DNA of 56,876 bases from an uncultured Muribaculaceae bacterium. Its GTDB lineage: Bacteria; Bacteroidota; Bacteroidia; Bacteroidales; Muribaculaceae. Location of the stretch: NCBI GenBank assembly GCA_905233845.1, contig CAJOFH010000026.1, positions 1 to 56,876 on the forward strand, given 5' to 3'. How positions within the stretch are numbered: the stretch's first letter is position 1; each line of letters starts with the position of its first letter. Below the pieces are notes generated by a model. It was not told the DNA's origin. It saw nothing but the letters and a program-made list of their open reading frames with translations, and did not search any database. Position numbers and translations under genes: made by a program. Shown in pieces: positions 1-9,330 of the stretch.

Positions 1-97
<97 letters not shown>

Positions 98-137
98 AGG
101 AGGAGACTCAGAGCAATCCGAGCCTCCTCTTTTTTTT
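98..137 (+). terminator. rRNA operon terminator
   Basis: A GGAGGAGACTC arm pairs imperfectly with GAGCCTCCTCT and is followed by a run of eight T. It sits directly after the 5S gene and should end the rRNA transcript before the kinase promoter. Confidence 0.8.
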
Positions 138-202
138 GTTTCCATGGGTCTCTTATTTTGTCTCCAGGGTCCTCTTTTTTTCGCTCCATTATCAAAATAT
201 CA

Positions 203-233
203 TTGCTGTTCTCACGTTTTATTATTACCTTTG
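203..233 (+). promoter_or_regulatory. Bacteroidota-type promoter for the histidine kinase gene
   Basis: TTG at 203-205, a 20-nt spacer and TACCTTTG at 226-233 match the -33/-7 promoter pattern known from Bacteroides. The predicted start is about 22 nt before the ATG at 256, which supports that start over the longer upstream reading frame. Confidence 0.65.
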
Positions 234-255
234 CACTCACATTTTTAGCTATAGA

Positions 256-1452
256 ATGAACTTGCGCAACATATATGACTCCCGTCGCATCTGGAAGATG
301 GTGCTACTGGCTGTCTCGCTCATTCTGGTGGGTGTCTTTATCTATATATCTAATCGACTTGTGAAAGACCTTGCCAAGCAGGAGCGTGAGCGCATGGAGA
401 TATGGGCCGATGCCACTCGTGAGCTCACCACTTCGACCGATACCGATGTAGATTTCCTTTTCCGAATCATTCAAGGAAACCGCAATATTCCTGTTCTGCT
501 TGTCGATGACAAAAACAACATCATCGAGCAGCGAAACTTCAAGCTTCCTGAGCCTGCTGACTCCGCCAAGATGATTGACGAGTATTCTAAAACGAACAAA
601 TCGTTCCTTGCCAAGAAACTTGCCAAGTTGCGCAACTCCACTAATAGCATTGAGATTAAAATCGACGAGAACACGAAGCAGATGCTCTACTACGAGGACA
701 GCGACGTGTTGCGGCGGCTCGCCTATTATCCTTACATCCAGCTCGCTGTGATGCTGCTCTTCTTGGGTATCGCCTATTTTGCTCTCATCAGTGTGAAGAA
801 GGCTGAGCAGAACCGTGTGTGGGTGGGACTTTCGAAGGAGACGGCTCATCAGCTGGGAACACCCATATCGTCGCTTATGGCATGGACGCAGATGCTCGAG
901 TCGATGGGTGTAGATAAGGAGATTATCACCGATATGGACACCGACGTGCACCGCTTGTCGGTAATCGCCGACCGTTTCTCGAAGATTGGCTCTATGCCCG
1001 ATAAGGAGCTCACTTTCATCAACGAGGCGGTGGAGAGCAGCCTTGCCTACATGCGCACTCGCATCCCCAAGCACGTGACGCTCACCGTGCATACTCAGGG
1101 CGACACCAACTGTGGCGTGATGCTCTGCCAGCCGCTGTTTGAGTGGGTAATGGAGAACCTTACCAAGAACGCCGTCGACGCTATGAGCGGTCAGGGCCGC
1201 ATCGACATCGTTGTCACCAGCGACGTGCAGCATGCCCACCTCTATGTCAAGGACACTGGAAAGGGCATACCGCGCAAGAACTTCAAGAACGTGTTCAATC
1301 CTGGCTTCACCACCAAGAAGCGCGGATGGGGATTGGGCTTGACGCTCGTGAAGCGTATCATCGAGGAGTATCACGGCGGCAAAATCTATGTCAAGGAAAG
1401 TGAGGTTGGCAAGGGCACCACTTTCGCTATCGAAATTCCTAAAGTTAAGTAA
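256..1452 (+). CDS. Sensor histidine kinase
   Basis: A 398-residue membrane sensor kinase. Transmembrane segments lie at about 13-32 and 160-180 and enclose an extracytoplasmic sensing region of about 125 residues with no recognisable fold. The cytoplasmic part has an H-box with His198 in ETAHQLGTPISSL, an N-box (ENLTKNAVDAM, about 300-310), a G1 box DTGKGIP (333-339) and a G2 box GWGLGL (357-362), so it should autophosphorylate and bind ATP. The HQLGTP form of the H-box is common in Bacteroidota kinases. The open frame extends to 136, but the promoter at 203-233 favours the ATG at 256. No response regulator is adjacent, so the partner is unknown; the hydrolase gene follows after 41 bp and may share the transcript. 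Confidence 0.88.
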   Translation: MNLRNIYDSRRIWKMVLLAVSLILVGVFIYISNRLVKDLAKQERERMEIWADATRELTTSTDTDVDFLFRIIQGNRNIPVLLVDDKNNIIEQRNFKLPEPADSAKMIDEYSKTNKSFLAKKLAKLRNSTNSIEIKIDENTKQMLYYEDSDVLRRLAYYPYIQLAVMLLFLGIAYFALISVKKAEQNRVWVGLSKETAHQLGTPISSLMAWTQMLESMGVDKEIITDMDTDVHRLSVIADRFSKIGSMPDKELTFINEAVESSLAYMRTRIPKHVTLTVHTQGDTNCGVMLCQPLFEWVMENLTKNAVDAMSGQGRIDIVVTSDVQHAHLYVKDTGKGIPRKNFKNVFNPGFTTKKRGWGLGLTLVKRIIEEYHGGKIYVKESEVGKGTTFAIEIPKVK

Positions 1453-1493
1453 GTTATTAGTTGTCAGTAATCAGTTATTTCCCCAATTGAGCC

Positions 1494-2306
1494 TTGGCTG
1501 CAAATCAATACATAAAGATGCTTGGCACTGGCAGCGCGATGTGCACCCGTTGCTATAACACCTGCTTCTATCTTAAGTCGCAGGCAGGGCAGCTTATGGT
1601 CGACGCTGGTGGTGGTAACGGCATCTTCCGCCAGCTCTACCGTGCTGGCATCGACTACACCCAAATCCATCACCTCTTCGTCACTCACGTCCACACCGAC
1701 CACATCATGGGCGTTATCTGGCTCATACGCAAAATCTCGCCCCTGCTCTACAAAGGGAAGTATCACGGCAATTTCACCATCTACTGTCCACGCGAGGTGA
1801 AAGAGGCTCTCCTCACCATGTGCAACATCATGATTCCTGCCAAGATAATGGCGGCAGTGGGCAAGACAATTATCATAAAAGAGGTGACTGATGGCGAGAC
1901 GCTCGATATCGACGACATGCGCGTCACCTTCTTCGACATAGGCTCCGACAAGACGCTCCAGTACGGCTTCAGCGCGCTCATGCCCGACGGACAGCGCGTG
2001 GTGTGCCTTGGCGACGAGCCTTACAAACCCACGAGCGAACGATATGTCAAGCAATGCGACTGGCTCTTGTGCGAGGCTTTTTGTATGTATCGCGACCGCG
2101 AGCAGTTCCGCCCCTATGAGAAGCACCACAGCACAGTCATCGATGCCGGCAAGCTTGCCCAGGAGCTGGGTGTCAAGAATTTGCTGCTCTACCACACCGA
2201 GGACACACGCCTCATGGCTCGCCGCGACAACTATACCGCCGAGGCCCGCACCGTCTTCACTGGCAACATCCAAGTGCCAATGGACCTCGAGACCGTATAT
2301 CTGTGA
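1494..2306 (+). CDS. MBL-fold metallo-hydrolase, ribonuclease Z-like
   Basis: A 270-residue metallo-beta-lactamase-fold protein. The N-terminus MLGTGSA and the metal motif HVHTDH (65-70), then an LGDEP aspartate loop and a KHHST histidine motif, give the binuclear zinc site of the ribonuclease Z/PhnP-like branch. Substrate cannot be read from the sequence; tRNA 3' processing or phosphodiester hydrolysis are the family's known activities. The start used is TTG at 1494, because the first strand and glycine motif begin a few residues later and no upstream ATG is available in frame. It lies 41 bp behind the kinase gene on the same strand. The 3' side opens into a repeat-rich non-coding stretch. 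Confidence 0.8.
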   Translation: MAANQYIKMLGTGSAMCTRCYNTCFYLKSQAGQLMVDAGGGNGIFRQLYRAGIDYTQIHHLFVTHVHTDHIMGVIWLIRKISPLLYKGKYHGNFTIYCPREVKEALLTMCNIMIPAKIMAAVGKTIIIKEVTDGETLDIDDMRVTFFDIGSDKTLQYGFSALMPDGQRVVCLGDEPYKPTSERYVKQCDWLLCEAFCMYRDREQFRPYEKHHSTVIDAGKLAQELGVKNLLLYHTEDTRLMARRDNYTAEARTVFTGNIQVPMDLETVYL

Positions 2307-2404
2307 CCTGTCTCGGTTTTAGAAAACAATGAAAAACAAAATTGCTTTGTTCTCATTTATTTTGGACAATTGACTCTGTGGCAGATCAAACAACTGTAAC
2401 AACT

Positions 2405-2640
2405 TGAGCACCGCGCTTGCGGTGCAATACATTGACAGCTCCCAGGAGTGGTTGGGACAATTTTCGAAAAAAAAATTTTGATGGTTTTGGAGTTTTTGAC
2501 CATAAAAACGGAGGTTTTTGGTCCAAAACGGAAGTGGTGTGGGACAGTTTCTAAAAAAAATTTTTTGAGCACCGCGCCTGCGGTGCAATACATTGACAAC
2601 TCCCAGAAGTGGTTGGGACACTTTTTGAAAAAAAATTTTT
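2405..2640. repeat. Local repeats with GC hairpins and A/T-rich tails
   Basis: Two near-identical copies of about 75 bp (about 2405-2480 and 2567-2640) each contain GCACCGCGCYTGCGGTGC, a perfect 7-bp stem with a 4-nt loop, then CAATACATTGACA, CTCCCAG and TGGTTGGGACA followed by a long A run and T run. A third partial copy at about 2528-2567 keeps only the GTGGGACA and A/T part. They lie downstream of the orphan promoter at 2685-2715 when read on the minus strand. Confidence 0.75.
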
Positions 2641-2684
2641 CATGATGGTTCCTTTCTTATAATAATTTAATGTACGCATGTGCG

Positions 2685-2715
2685 CAAAGGTAATGTGGTG
2701 GGGAATGGGAAACAA
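2685..2715 (-). promoter_or_regulatory. Orphan promoter reading into the repeat region
   Basis: On the minus strand TTG (2715-2713), a 20-nt spacer and TACCTTTG (2692-2685) match the Bacteroidota promoter. There is no gene downstream, only the repeats at 2405-2640. The promoter and its first about 90 nt resemble the metG promoter and leader at 48531-48640. Confidence 0.55.
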
Positions 2716-2817
2716 TATTAAAATAGCATTTTTTGGATAGTGGGATGAGGAAAGAGGGGAGAGTGGCTGCGCCTGGGGTTTCATATAATGCATAATGCAC
2801 AATTCACAATGCATAAT

Positions 2818-3158
2818 GTTTTGTCAAACAAATAATAACAAATAAAAACAAGTTTGTTTGATGCCGCTCTGGGCTGTCAGACGATTAATGACAATTAAAA
2901 ACAATTTCGTTGTTGCTGGATGCTTAGCCGTTCGGCTTTTGGTGATTAAAGACGATTGACGCGGAGGTTTTGTCAAACAATTAAGTACAATTAAAAACAA
3001 AATCATTAGATACCGCTTTCAAAGCCATTCGGCTTTTGGTGATTTAGGACAATTGAAGTGGGTGTTGAATGCACTATTTTAAAAAAAGGTCACGTAAAGT
3101 GCGCTAATGGGCGCAAAGAATCAAACAACAAGGACAACGTTTTGACAACTGATACAAC
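2818..3158 (+). repeat. Dispersed repeat, left copies next to the CRISPR array
   Basis: Three degenerate units start with TTTGTCARACRATTAA and GACAATTAAAAACAA (about 2818, 2877 and 2970). Two of them end in a shared AGCCRTTCGGCTTTTGGTGAT block (about 2928 and 3023). A second module, TCAAACAACA, ACAACGT, ACAAC, ACAAC with 3-4 nt gaps, lies at 3121-3158. Both modules recur in the same relative order at 18586-18675 and inverted at 11625-11740. Confidence 0.7.
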
Positions 3159-3191
3159 GAATTTTATAACGTGAATGGCAATAATAGAGGG

Positions 3192-3880
<689 letters not shown>

Positions 3881-4035
3881 CCCTTCCTTTTTAAAGTATT
3901 GAATAGCTAGTGCAAAGGTAATGATTTTTGCGAATATACTAAAAGATATCCGTTAAAAACCTTATTAAATGAGTAATCTCCTGAAAATGAGAGCTGCGAA
4001 CGTATTATAATTTAGTGCAATGCCATAGGTTCGCA
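3881..4035 (-). promoter_or_regulatory. CRISPR leader with -7 element
   Basis: A/T-rich stretch between the first repeat and the cas2 stop codon. On the minus strand TACCTTTG at 3920-3913 fits a Bacteroidota -7 element and would start the pre-crRNA a few nucleotides before the first repeat. No good -33 TTG is found at the right distance. The repeat-proximal part is where Cas1-Cas2 would insert new spacers. Confidence 0.6.
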
Positions 4036-4326
4036 TCAAATAATCAATTCTCCTGTTACATCAAATGAGGTGTTTATACCTATTGTAGTTACTTTCCTAT
4101 CCCAGTTTTTACCTAAATTATAAAATCTCAAATTGTCTTTACTTTTATCAATTATTGTCTCAAGCTTATGAACCAAAGCAGTAAATTGAGCTTCATTCAA
4201 CACGCATTCAAAAACTGAGTTCTGAACTCTCCTACCATGGTTCACACAAGATTTAGCGACATTTCTTAATCGCTTTGCTCCACCTTTATCGGTCGTGTCA
4301 ACGTCATATGTAACAAGAATCATCAT
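4036..4326 (-). CDS. cas2: CRISPR-associated endonuclease Cas2
   Basis: A 96-residue protein with the ferredoxin-like Cas2 start MMILVTYDVDT, whose aspartate at residue 8 is the conserved metal-binding position, followed by the typical RLRNVAKSCVNHGRRVQNSVFEC helix-strand stretch. With Cas1 it forms the spacer-integration complex. It is the last cas gene of the operon, 11 bp after cas1, and ends at the leader. Length and sequence are standard for Cas2 of type I-C systems. Confidence 0.96.
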   Translation of the reverse strand: MMILVTYDVDTTDKGGAKRLRNVAKSCVNHGRRVQNSVFECVLNEAQFTALVHKLETIIDKSKDNLRFYNLGKNWDRKVTTIGINTSFDVTGELII

Positions 4327-4337
4327 TTTTTTAACAT

Positions 4338-5357
4338 TTAAAGCATTAAAAACACTGGATAATTATCAACATCACCTCTTATATATCTTGCCAACAACAT
4401 AGCTTGAGAATAAGGCAACAAACCAATTGGTATTCTTTCTTTTAAGTATGGATGTTCTATAACATCTTTTTTCCTTTTTTGCCATGATGAAATAATAGTT
4501 TTACGGCAATTGTCTGACATTAAAACAGTATCACCTTGATAGATAAAATCATTCTTGTTGACTTGTTTTCTGTTGATTAGAGACAAAACAAGCCTATCGC
4601 CCAAATAGCCTCTAAATTCCTCTATGAGGTCTAATGCAAGAGATGCCCTACCAGGTCTTAGCGTATGCATAAAACCAAAATATGGATCTAACCCCACTGT
4701 TTCTAATGCCGATACCATATCGTTTGTAATCAATGTATAAACAAACGATAACATTGCATTGATTTCGTCTCGAGGAGGTCTTCTACTTCTCTCCTTAAAT
4801 AAGAAAATGTCTTTTTGAGCATGAATTAGTTCGTTAAAAACGCTAAAATAATAATTTGCGGCCTTACCTTCTATTCCTCTCAAATTGTCAAGATTGGTTG
4901 AAAATAATGCTTTTCTTTTCAATATATCCAGTTTCTTTGTGCATGTTGACACATTACCATTATCTCCATAATCTCTAATGTGTCGTCGCAAGATATTGCG
5001 TGAATTATGAATTTTAGCTGAAACTATTATTTTACTTAGTCTTAGTTTTACATCAATGTCATCAAACAGCTTAAACTGATTTCTCCTTAAGAAGACATTG
5101 CCTTTTGTTGAGTCATTAAAATGCCCTATGAATCTTCCTTGGGGAGACAAAAAAGTCAACGACACACCATTGTCATCACATAGCTTCATTATCCCAGGGC
5201 TTGCACCCATATAACCAAATGTAACTATGCTCTCAATATTATGAATTGGTATTCTGAATTGCTCTTTTTGTTCACATGACACAACTACATTCAAGCCATC
5301 TTTGCTTAAATAAGAGTTTGGTGTTGTAACATATAGCGTATTGAGAAGCTGTCTCAT
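4338..5357 (-). CDS. cas1: CRISPR-associated integrase Cas1 (type I-C)
   Basis: A 339-residue Cas1. The N-terminal beta domain contains the GYMGASPGIMKLCDDNGVS region typical of the family. The alpha-helical catalytic domain shows the metal ligands as a glutamate in RGIEGKAANYYF, a histidine in GFMHTLRPGRASLALD and acidic residues in DLIEEFRG. Together with Cas2, and probably with Cas4 for trimming prespacers to the correct PAM end, it inserts new spacers at the leader end. The start overlaps the cas4 stop by 4 bp, so the genes are translationally coupled. Confidence 0.97.
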   Translation of the reverse strand: MRQLLNTLYVTTPNSYLSKDGLNVVVSCEQKEQFRIPIHNIESIVTFGYMGASPGIMKLCDDNGVSLTFLSPQGRFIGHFNDSTKGNVFLRRNQFKLFDDIDVKLRLSKIIVSAKIHNSRNILRRHIRDYGDNGNVSTCTKKLDILKRKALFSTNLDNLRGIEGKAANYYFSVFNELIHAQKDIFLFKERSRRPPRDEINAMLSFVYTLITNDMVSALETVGLDPYFGFMHTLRPGRASLALDLIEEFRGYLGDRLVLSLINRKQVNKNDFIYQGDTVLMSDNCRKTIISSWQKRKKDVIEHPYLKERIPIGLLPYSQAMLLARYIRGDVDNYPVFLML

Positions 5358-6019
5358 TTCAATAGATTGTTTTTTAAATATTGACCAACTTGTTGCCTTT
5401 CAAACATATCGGGATTGCAAATATCTTTTAGAGAACAATTTCTGCAAGACTTTGTTTTTACAGCTGGTGGTGTTTTACCCAAAGTCATGAGTTTGTGCAT
5501 TTCTTTAGAACACTTTTTTGTCAAATCCCTGAGTGGCTCATTTATCTCAACAACTACTTTTTGGCGAGTCTCAAAATAAAACAAAGCAGCTTCAGGTATA
5601 ATGATGTCTTTCATTTCTTCCAAACACATCACTTGGGCCGCAAGCTGCACTTTGTCTCTTTCATCCACTTTTGGTTTACCCCTCTTGTACTCTACTGGAA
5701 ATGGAGACCACAATCCTGGATAGCGTTTGTGTGTAATTGAGTTCTTTTTATCAACAAATGGATGCAACTCAACTGCATCTGTTATTCCGTAAAGGCCTAG
5801 CGTTTTTGAAGCGACGCTAATTGAGCGCAGAGTAATAGTTTCTCCGTTTTTCTGTCTATATGTGGGGTCATTTACTCTTTCATGCAATATATTGCCTTCT
5901 ATTGTAAGACGATTTTCTTGCCATTGCTGCTCAATGTGTATCAAAGCCCATTGTCGGGGACAAAACATATAATGTTGAATCCCCGACAGCATGAGCATGT
6001 CATCTTCGCTATAGAGCAT
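5354..6019 (-). CDS. cas4: CRISPR-associated exonuclease Cas4
   Basis: A 221-residue Cas4 of the RecB-like nuclease superfamily. A cysteine near the N-terminus (MFCPRQWAL) and three C-terminal cysteines (SCRNCSLKDIC) form the usual iron-sulfur cluster site. The nuclease core includes PVEYKRGKPK, with glutamate and lysine of the PD-(D/E)xK motif, and QLAAQVMCLEE. In type I-C systems Cas4 processes prespacers and sets PAM choice and orientation. Its start overlaps the cas7 stop by one base, and its stop overlaps the cas1 start. Confidence 0.96.
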   Translation of the reverse strand: MLYSEDDMLMLSGIQHYMFCPRQWALIHIEQQWQENRLTIEGNILHERVNDPTYRQKNGETITLRSISVASKTLGLYGITDAVELHPFVDKKNSITHKRYPGLWSPFPVEYKRGKPKVDERDKVQLAAQVMCLEEMKDIIIPEAALFYFETRQKVVVEINEPLRDLTKKCSKEMHKLMTLGKTPPAVKTKSCRNCSLKDICNPDMFERQQVGQYLKNNLLK

Positions 6020-6879
6020 TAAATCAATTCCTTTACCGTCACACCCTGTGGCAGGTTATATTTGTCAATAGTGACAGAGTAATCTTTGAAAGAACGAGCC
6101 ACTTCATCCGAAATCCTCTCGACTTTCACGAGATCAAAGAGTTTGTGAGCTGGCGCATTGCCCAACTCTGAATCATGCTTGAAGACAATGAGCTTTTGAG
6201 CACTCATTAGGCCTCTTGCTGCAGAACGGTCTACATCAAACATGTTGATTAACGCATCCCAAAACAATGACAGGTCATCTTGAGAGAATCCTGTTTGTTT
6301 TGCAAGATTGGCCGAAACAAAACCATGACACACATAAAGACCATAAGGAACCGTAGATTTGCGACCCATGGTATGATTGTCGCCAGCCATCTTTTTTGCT
6401 TCTGCATCAGTAGCAACTGCAATTCTAGTAATAGAATGTTCCAAACTGGTAATTTCATTAACCGAACGAGCAAAGGTCATTTGAATAGGACCACGCACTT
6501 GACCTGCGTTCTTTCCTGTTGACATGACAGCGCCAAATGTGCGGATGTCATAAAACTTCTTGCACATCACATCTCGAGCAGCAAGGCGTTTCTTAGCCTC
6601 ATCTTTTTCTTCCTTGACACCTTTTTCCTCAAACGAGGCATCTATGCTGTTGTTTAGCACAGCTCTCTCCTTGATGAAGATGTCAAAGCCTTCACTACAG
6701 TTTTTTGCGACCTGAACATAGTTGCGCACTTTACGTTTCAAGCACACATCAGTAACAAGTCCCATGCCAGTTTCGGCATCAATGCGTGGCAAGTTGCCTG
6801 CATCTGGATCCCCATTGGGATTTCCGTCCTGCACATCAAAGATGTACACAAAATCAAATCTGTTTTTTAATTCAGCCAT
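6019..6879 (-). CDS. cas7c: Cascade backbone protein Cas7c (Csd2)
   Basis: A 286-residue Cas7 of the I-C/Csd2 family. The N-terminus has [21 protein letters not shown], the family hallmark, followed by [13 protein letters not shown]. The middle keeps the [12 protein letters not shown] and [15 protein letters not shown] motifs. Several copies wrap the crRNA spacer to form the filament of the effector. It sits 26 bp after cas8c and one base overlaps cas4. Length is normal. Confidence 0.97.
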   Translation of the reverse strand: MAELKNRFDFVYIFDVQDGNPNGDPDAGNLPRIDAETGMGLVTDVCLKRKVRNYVQVAKNCSEGFDIFIKERAVLNNSIDASFEEKGVKEEKDEAKKRLAARDVMCKKFYDIRTFGAVMSTGKNAGQVRGPIQMTFARSVNEITSLEHSITRIAVATDAEAKKMAGDNHTMGRKSTVPYGLYVCHGFVSANLAKQTGFSQDDLSLFWDALINMFDVDRSAARGLMSAQKLIVFKHDSELGNAPAHKLFDLVKVERISDEVARSFKDYSVTIDKYNLPQGVTVKELI

Positions 6880-6905
6880 ACGATTTAATATTAATTGTTA
6901 GATAA

Positions 6906-8648
6906 TTATTCATTCGAATCCTTGTCTTCTTTTTTAGTGAAGAAATCCTGACGCTGGTGGTAATAACCAACGAAAAAGCGAGCCTGGTCGTTGATGTCAA
7001 GGTGGGCAGGGAAGCCATCGCCTGAAATTTTTTCAACAATCTCACTCTTGAGTTTCTCTAACTGCACTTTGCGTCCAGGCACCAATTTTTCTTCATGGTG
7101 GATAGACAAGTTTAGAAGATTAGCAAAAACAGCTGCTGGAGTTGTTGATGCCGAGTTCATGTAACGTTCACGGATAGTGCTAATGTTGTTAGCTTCTTCC
7201 TGAATCTTCACCATTGTGGCAAATAATCGTCCACACAGGTAACCAATGTTGTCATTTGATCTGTCTAGCATTTTTTCTATTTTTTTATGATTACTAATTT
7301 TCCTGTTAAGATAAGCCTTGATAATAGAAGCACGTGAGACAAAAATATCTTTATCCGTTTCAGCTTTAATTCTTCTTAAGCAAGCTGAAAAAAGACTATA
7401 AGGATAAGGAGTCCCTTCTATAATACTTTTGATAATTGCTTCAATCAGGTTAGGAGATACATTACTCTCTTTTCCCTGCAAAGCAATTGTGCTAATCATA
7501 TTATATACACCATAATAAGGTTTTCTTTCTTTTCTGGTGTCATTAATTTCCATGTCTTCGAAATGCTTTAGAATCTTCTCGGCAAAGTCTTTTATTGTAG
7601 TCTCTTTCCAATAAATTACTGCAATTCTTGCCGAGTTTGGCGCCAACCCTAAAATATAGAATTTATCGTTGTCATTGGATGTTAGCTTTCCAGAGTAAAT
7701 AGCATTGAAAACTTGCCTAACTTCGTGAATCCTACGATTTGGATCATCACTTTTCACATTAGTCAAAAAATTGTAAAAACAGCTTTCAGCTTGTTTCGAG
7801 GTCTCACTATTTGATGATGCCCAAAATACGAAAGTTCGATTACCAATAGTAAATTTATTTAAAGAATTCTTTTGCAACAATCTGTTTAATGCTGTTGTAT
7901 AACAAGATTCTGCTTCGGTAGAAATTGTGGCGTTTGAGCCTTTTGATTTACCATAAGAGTCATATCCAGAATTAACCTGAAATGCAACAAGTTTTGCTAC
8001 TGCTTGGCTTCCAATAATTGGAGTAGCAGTTGTAGTATTAACAAACTGGGATGAATTACCTGTTATAAGGCAAATGGCTTTTGGAGAATCATATTCTCCA
8101 TTATCAAAAGAGAGTCCTCTTAACAACTCATCTTCAGCCACAATTTGCATAGAACCATTTATCCTAAAAGATAAATTAACCGAAGGCTTCTTCTCAATTT
8201 CTTCCCACAAGTCTGAATCCTTTAATTTATCAATTCCATCATTTTTGTAAAACAACGTTACGGCTTTGAAAGCTTTGTTTGAAGAATATTTCTGGGCAAT
8301 CTTCTCACATTGCGCAACAAAGAGGTCATGTTTTATCTTAGACTTTTTGATGGAGTTTATAAGCTTAGTATTATTCTCATCACTTAGGATTTCTTTATGT
8401 GCTGGAGTGTAATTAAGCACATATTCCACATTGTCCCAAAACAGGTAAGGTTTAGGGGCTGAAGTTCTAGCGCCTTTGACAACCAAGAATTTCTTAGCGT
8501 TTTTATTGTCAATTCTACAGTCTTCCAATCTTAGGAATTTACCAGTTTCATCAATGACAATGACAAATGCAATCTCTTTGAACTCCATGCCAATCGGTGC
8601 CAAATCTCCACATCGGTGGTAATAATCATATAGAGCTTTCAGAATCAT
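6906..8648 (-). CDS. cas8c: Cascade large subunit Cas8c (Csd1)
   Basis: A 580-residue Cas8c/Csd1 subunit, recognised from the start MILKALYDYYHR, the PYLFWDNVEYVL segment, the CLITG motif and the C-terminal DQARFFVGYYHQRQDFF ending. It recognises the PAM and holds the displaced DNA strand; in type I-C an internal start in this gene also makes the small subunit Cas11c, and the C-terminal part here is long enough for that, though I cannot point to the start codon. The first codon overlaps the cas5c stop by 4 bp. No frameshift is seen. Confidence 0.95.
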   Translation of the reverse strand: MILKALYDYYHRCGDLAPIGMEFKEIAFVIVIDETGKFLRLEDCRIDNKNAKKFLVVKGARTSAPKPYLFWDNVEYVLNYTPAHKEILSDENNTKLINSIKKSKIKHDLFVAQCEKIAQKYSSNKAFKAVTLFYKNDGIDKLKDSDLWEEIEKKPSVNLSFRINGSMQIVAEDELLRGLSFDNGEYDSPKAICLITGNSSQFVNTTTATPIIGSQAVAKLVAFQVNSGYDSYGKSKGSNATISTEAESCYTTALNRLLQKNSLNKFTIGNRTFVFWASSNSETSKQAESCFYNFLTNVKSDDPNRRIHEVRQVFNAIYSGKLTSNDNDKFYILGLAPNSARIAVIYWKETTIKDFAEKILKHFEDMEINDTRKERKPYYGVYNMISTIALQGKESNVSPNLIEAIIKSIIEGTPYPYSLFSACLRRIKAETDKDIFVSRASIIKAYLNRKISNHKKIEKMLDRSNDNIGYLCGRLFATMVKIQEEANNISTIRERYMNSASTTPAAVFANLLNLSIHHEEKLVPGRKVQLEKLKSEIVEKISGDGFPAHLDINDQARFFVGYYHQRQDFFTKKEDKDSNE

Positions 8649-9319
8649 CTTAGCACCTCCTCACTATCTAACGGTGGAACAATTATCTCTCCTTTCTTCA
8701 TATATGCACGATAGAACATGGCTTGAATATCATTTGGATTAGAAAAATCCATATCATAAAGCATGATTCCTAAATCTCTATCTTCATTAATTGGTGTAAC
8801 GACTTTCTCAGCATCATTCATTATTAGTTTGAAAGAAGCCGAGAATTCACGTGTGCCAAGATAAGGCTGGTTAAAACATTGGCCTTTGCTTGCCCTACGC
8901 TCAAACATTGCCTGATATTTCCCTGGATTCTCATCGGGACCACCTGTTCTATTTTCGCTTTTTCTCGCTTTAGGAGGAATGTAAACCATTGTTGCATAAA
9001 GTCTATAATGTACATCCTTGAGAAGTAATGCGTTTCGCTGTTGTCTTACATCTTCAATGAAAATCTGTTCTTTCTGTAATGTGCCTACAGCTCCAACTTC
9101 ATTTCTCCTAATAGAAGTCCATTTTATGGGACTGAGAACCTCAATCTTGTTTACCTGCCATCTTATAGCTGGCTTCCAAAAGATTGCATCAAATATCGCT
9201 CTTGCCGCCGAAGGGGTAATCACGTCGTAGCTCACCCTCTCAACTTTAAGCTCTGGTCGCGTGAAACAAGCCATGTCGCCCCACACTTCCAGGCAATATT
9301 CTTTGTCAAAATAGTCCAT
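8645..9319 (-). CDS. cas5c: Cas5c (Cas5d) pre-crRNA endoribonuclease
   Basis: A 224-residue Cas5 of the catalytic I-C type. It has GDMACFTRPELKVERVSYDV and TPSAARAIFDAIFWKPAI near the N-terminus and FSASFKLI in the middle, all characteristic. In systems lacking Cas6, as here, Cas5c cuts the repeat RNA and stays on the 5' handle. It starts 11 bp after the cas3 stop and overlaps cas8c by 4 bp. Confidence 0.96.
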   Translation of the reverse strand: MDYFDKEYCLEVWGDMACFTRPELKVERVSYDVITPSAARAIFDAIFWKPAIRWQVNKIEVLSPIKWTSIRRNEVGAVGTLQKEQIFIEDVRQQRNALLLKDVHYRLYATMVYIPPKARKSENRTGGPDENPGKYQAMFERRASKGQCFNQPYLGTREFSASFKLIMNDAEKVVTPINEDRDLGIMLYDMDFSNPNDIQAMFYRAYMKKGEIIVPPLDSEEVLR

Positions 9320-9330
9320 ATTATAATGTG

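Larger units (their letters stand above)
2307..3191. other. Repeat-rich intergenic region without a convincing gene
   Basis: Several short open frames cross this stretch but none has a protein-like profile; they are translations of repeats and A/T runs. It holds a set of hairpin-bearing repeats (2405-2640), a complete promoter pointing left (2685-2715), a short direct repeat of the TGCATAATGCACAATTC type (about 2786-2817), and units of a dispersed repeat (2818-3158) that recurs at 11625-11740 and 18586-18675. Confidence 0.7.

Noticed and set aside
304-1374. Long minus-strand open frame opposite the histidine kinase gene
   Set aside because: It mirrors the codon pattern of the kinase, has no domain, and no promoter or start context of its own; other long antisense frames over MBL, ftsA, murG and metG are of the same kind.
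2319-2814. Several overlapping minus-strand open frames that could be short proteins
   Set aside because: They are translations of the hairpin repeats and A/T runs (the same CQCIAPQARCS peptide appears in two copies), with no protein-like pattern.
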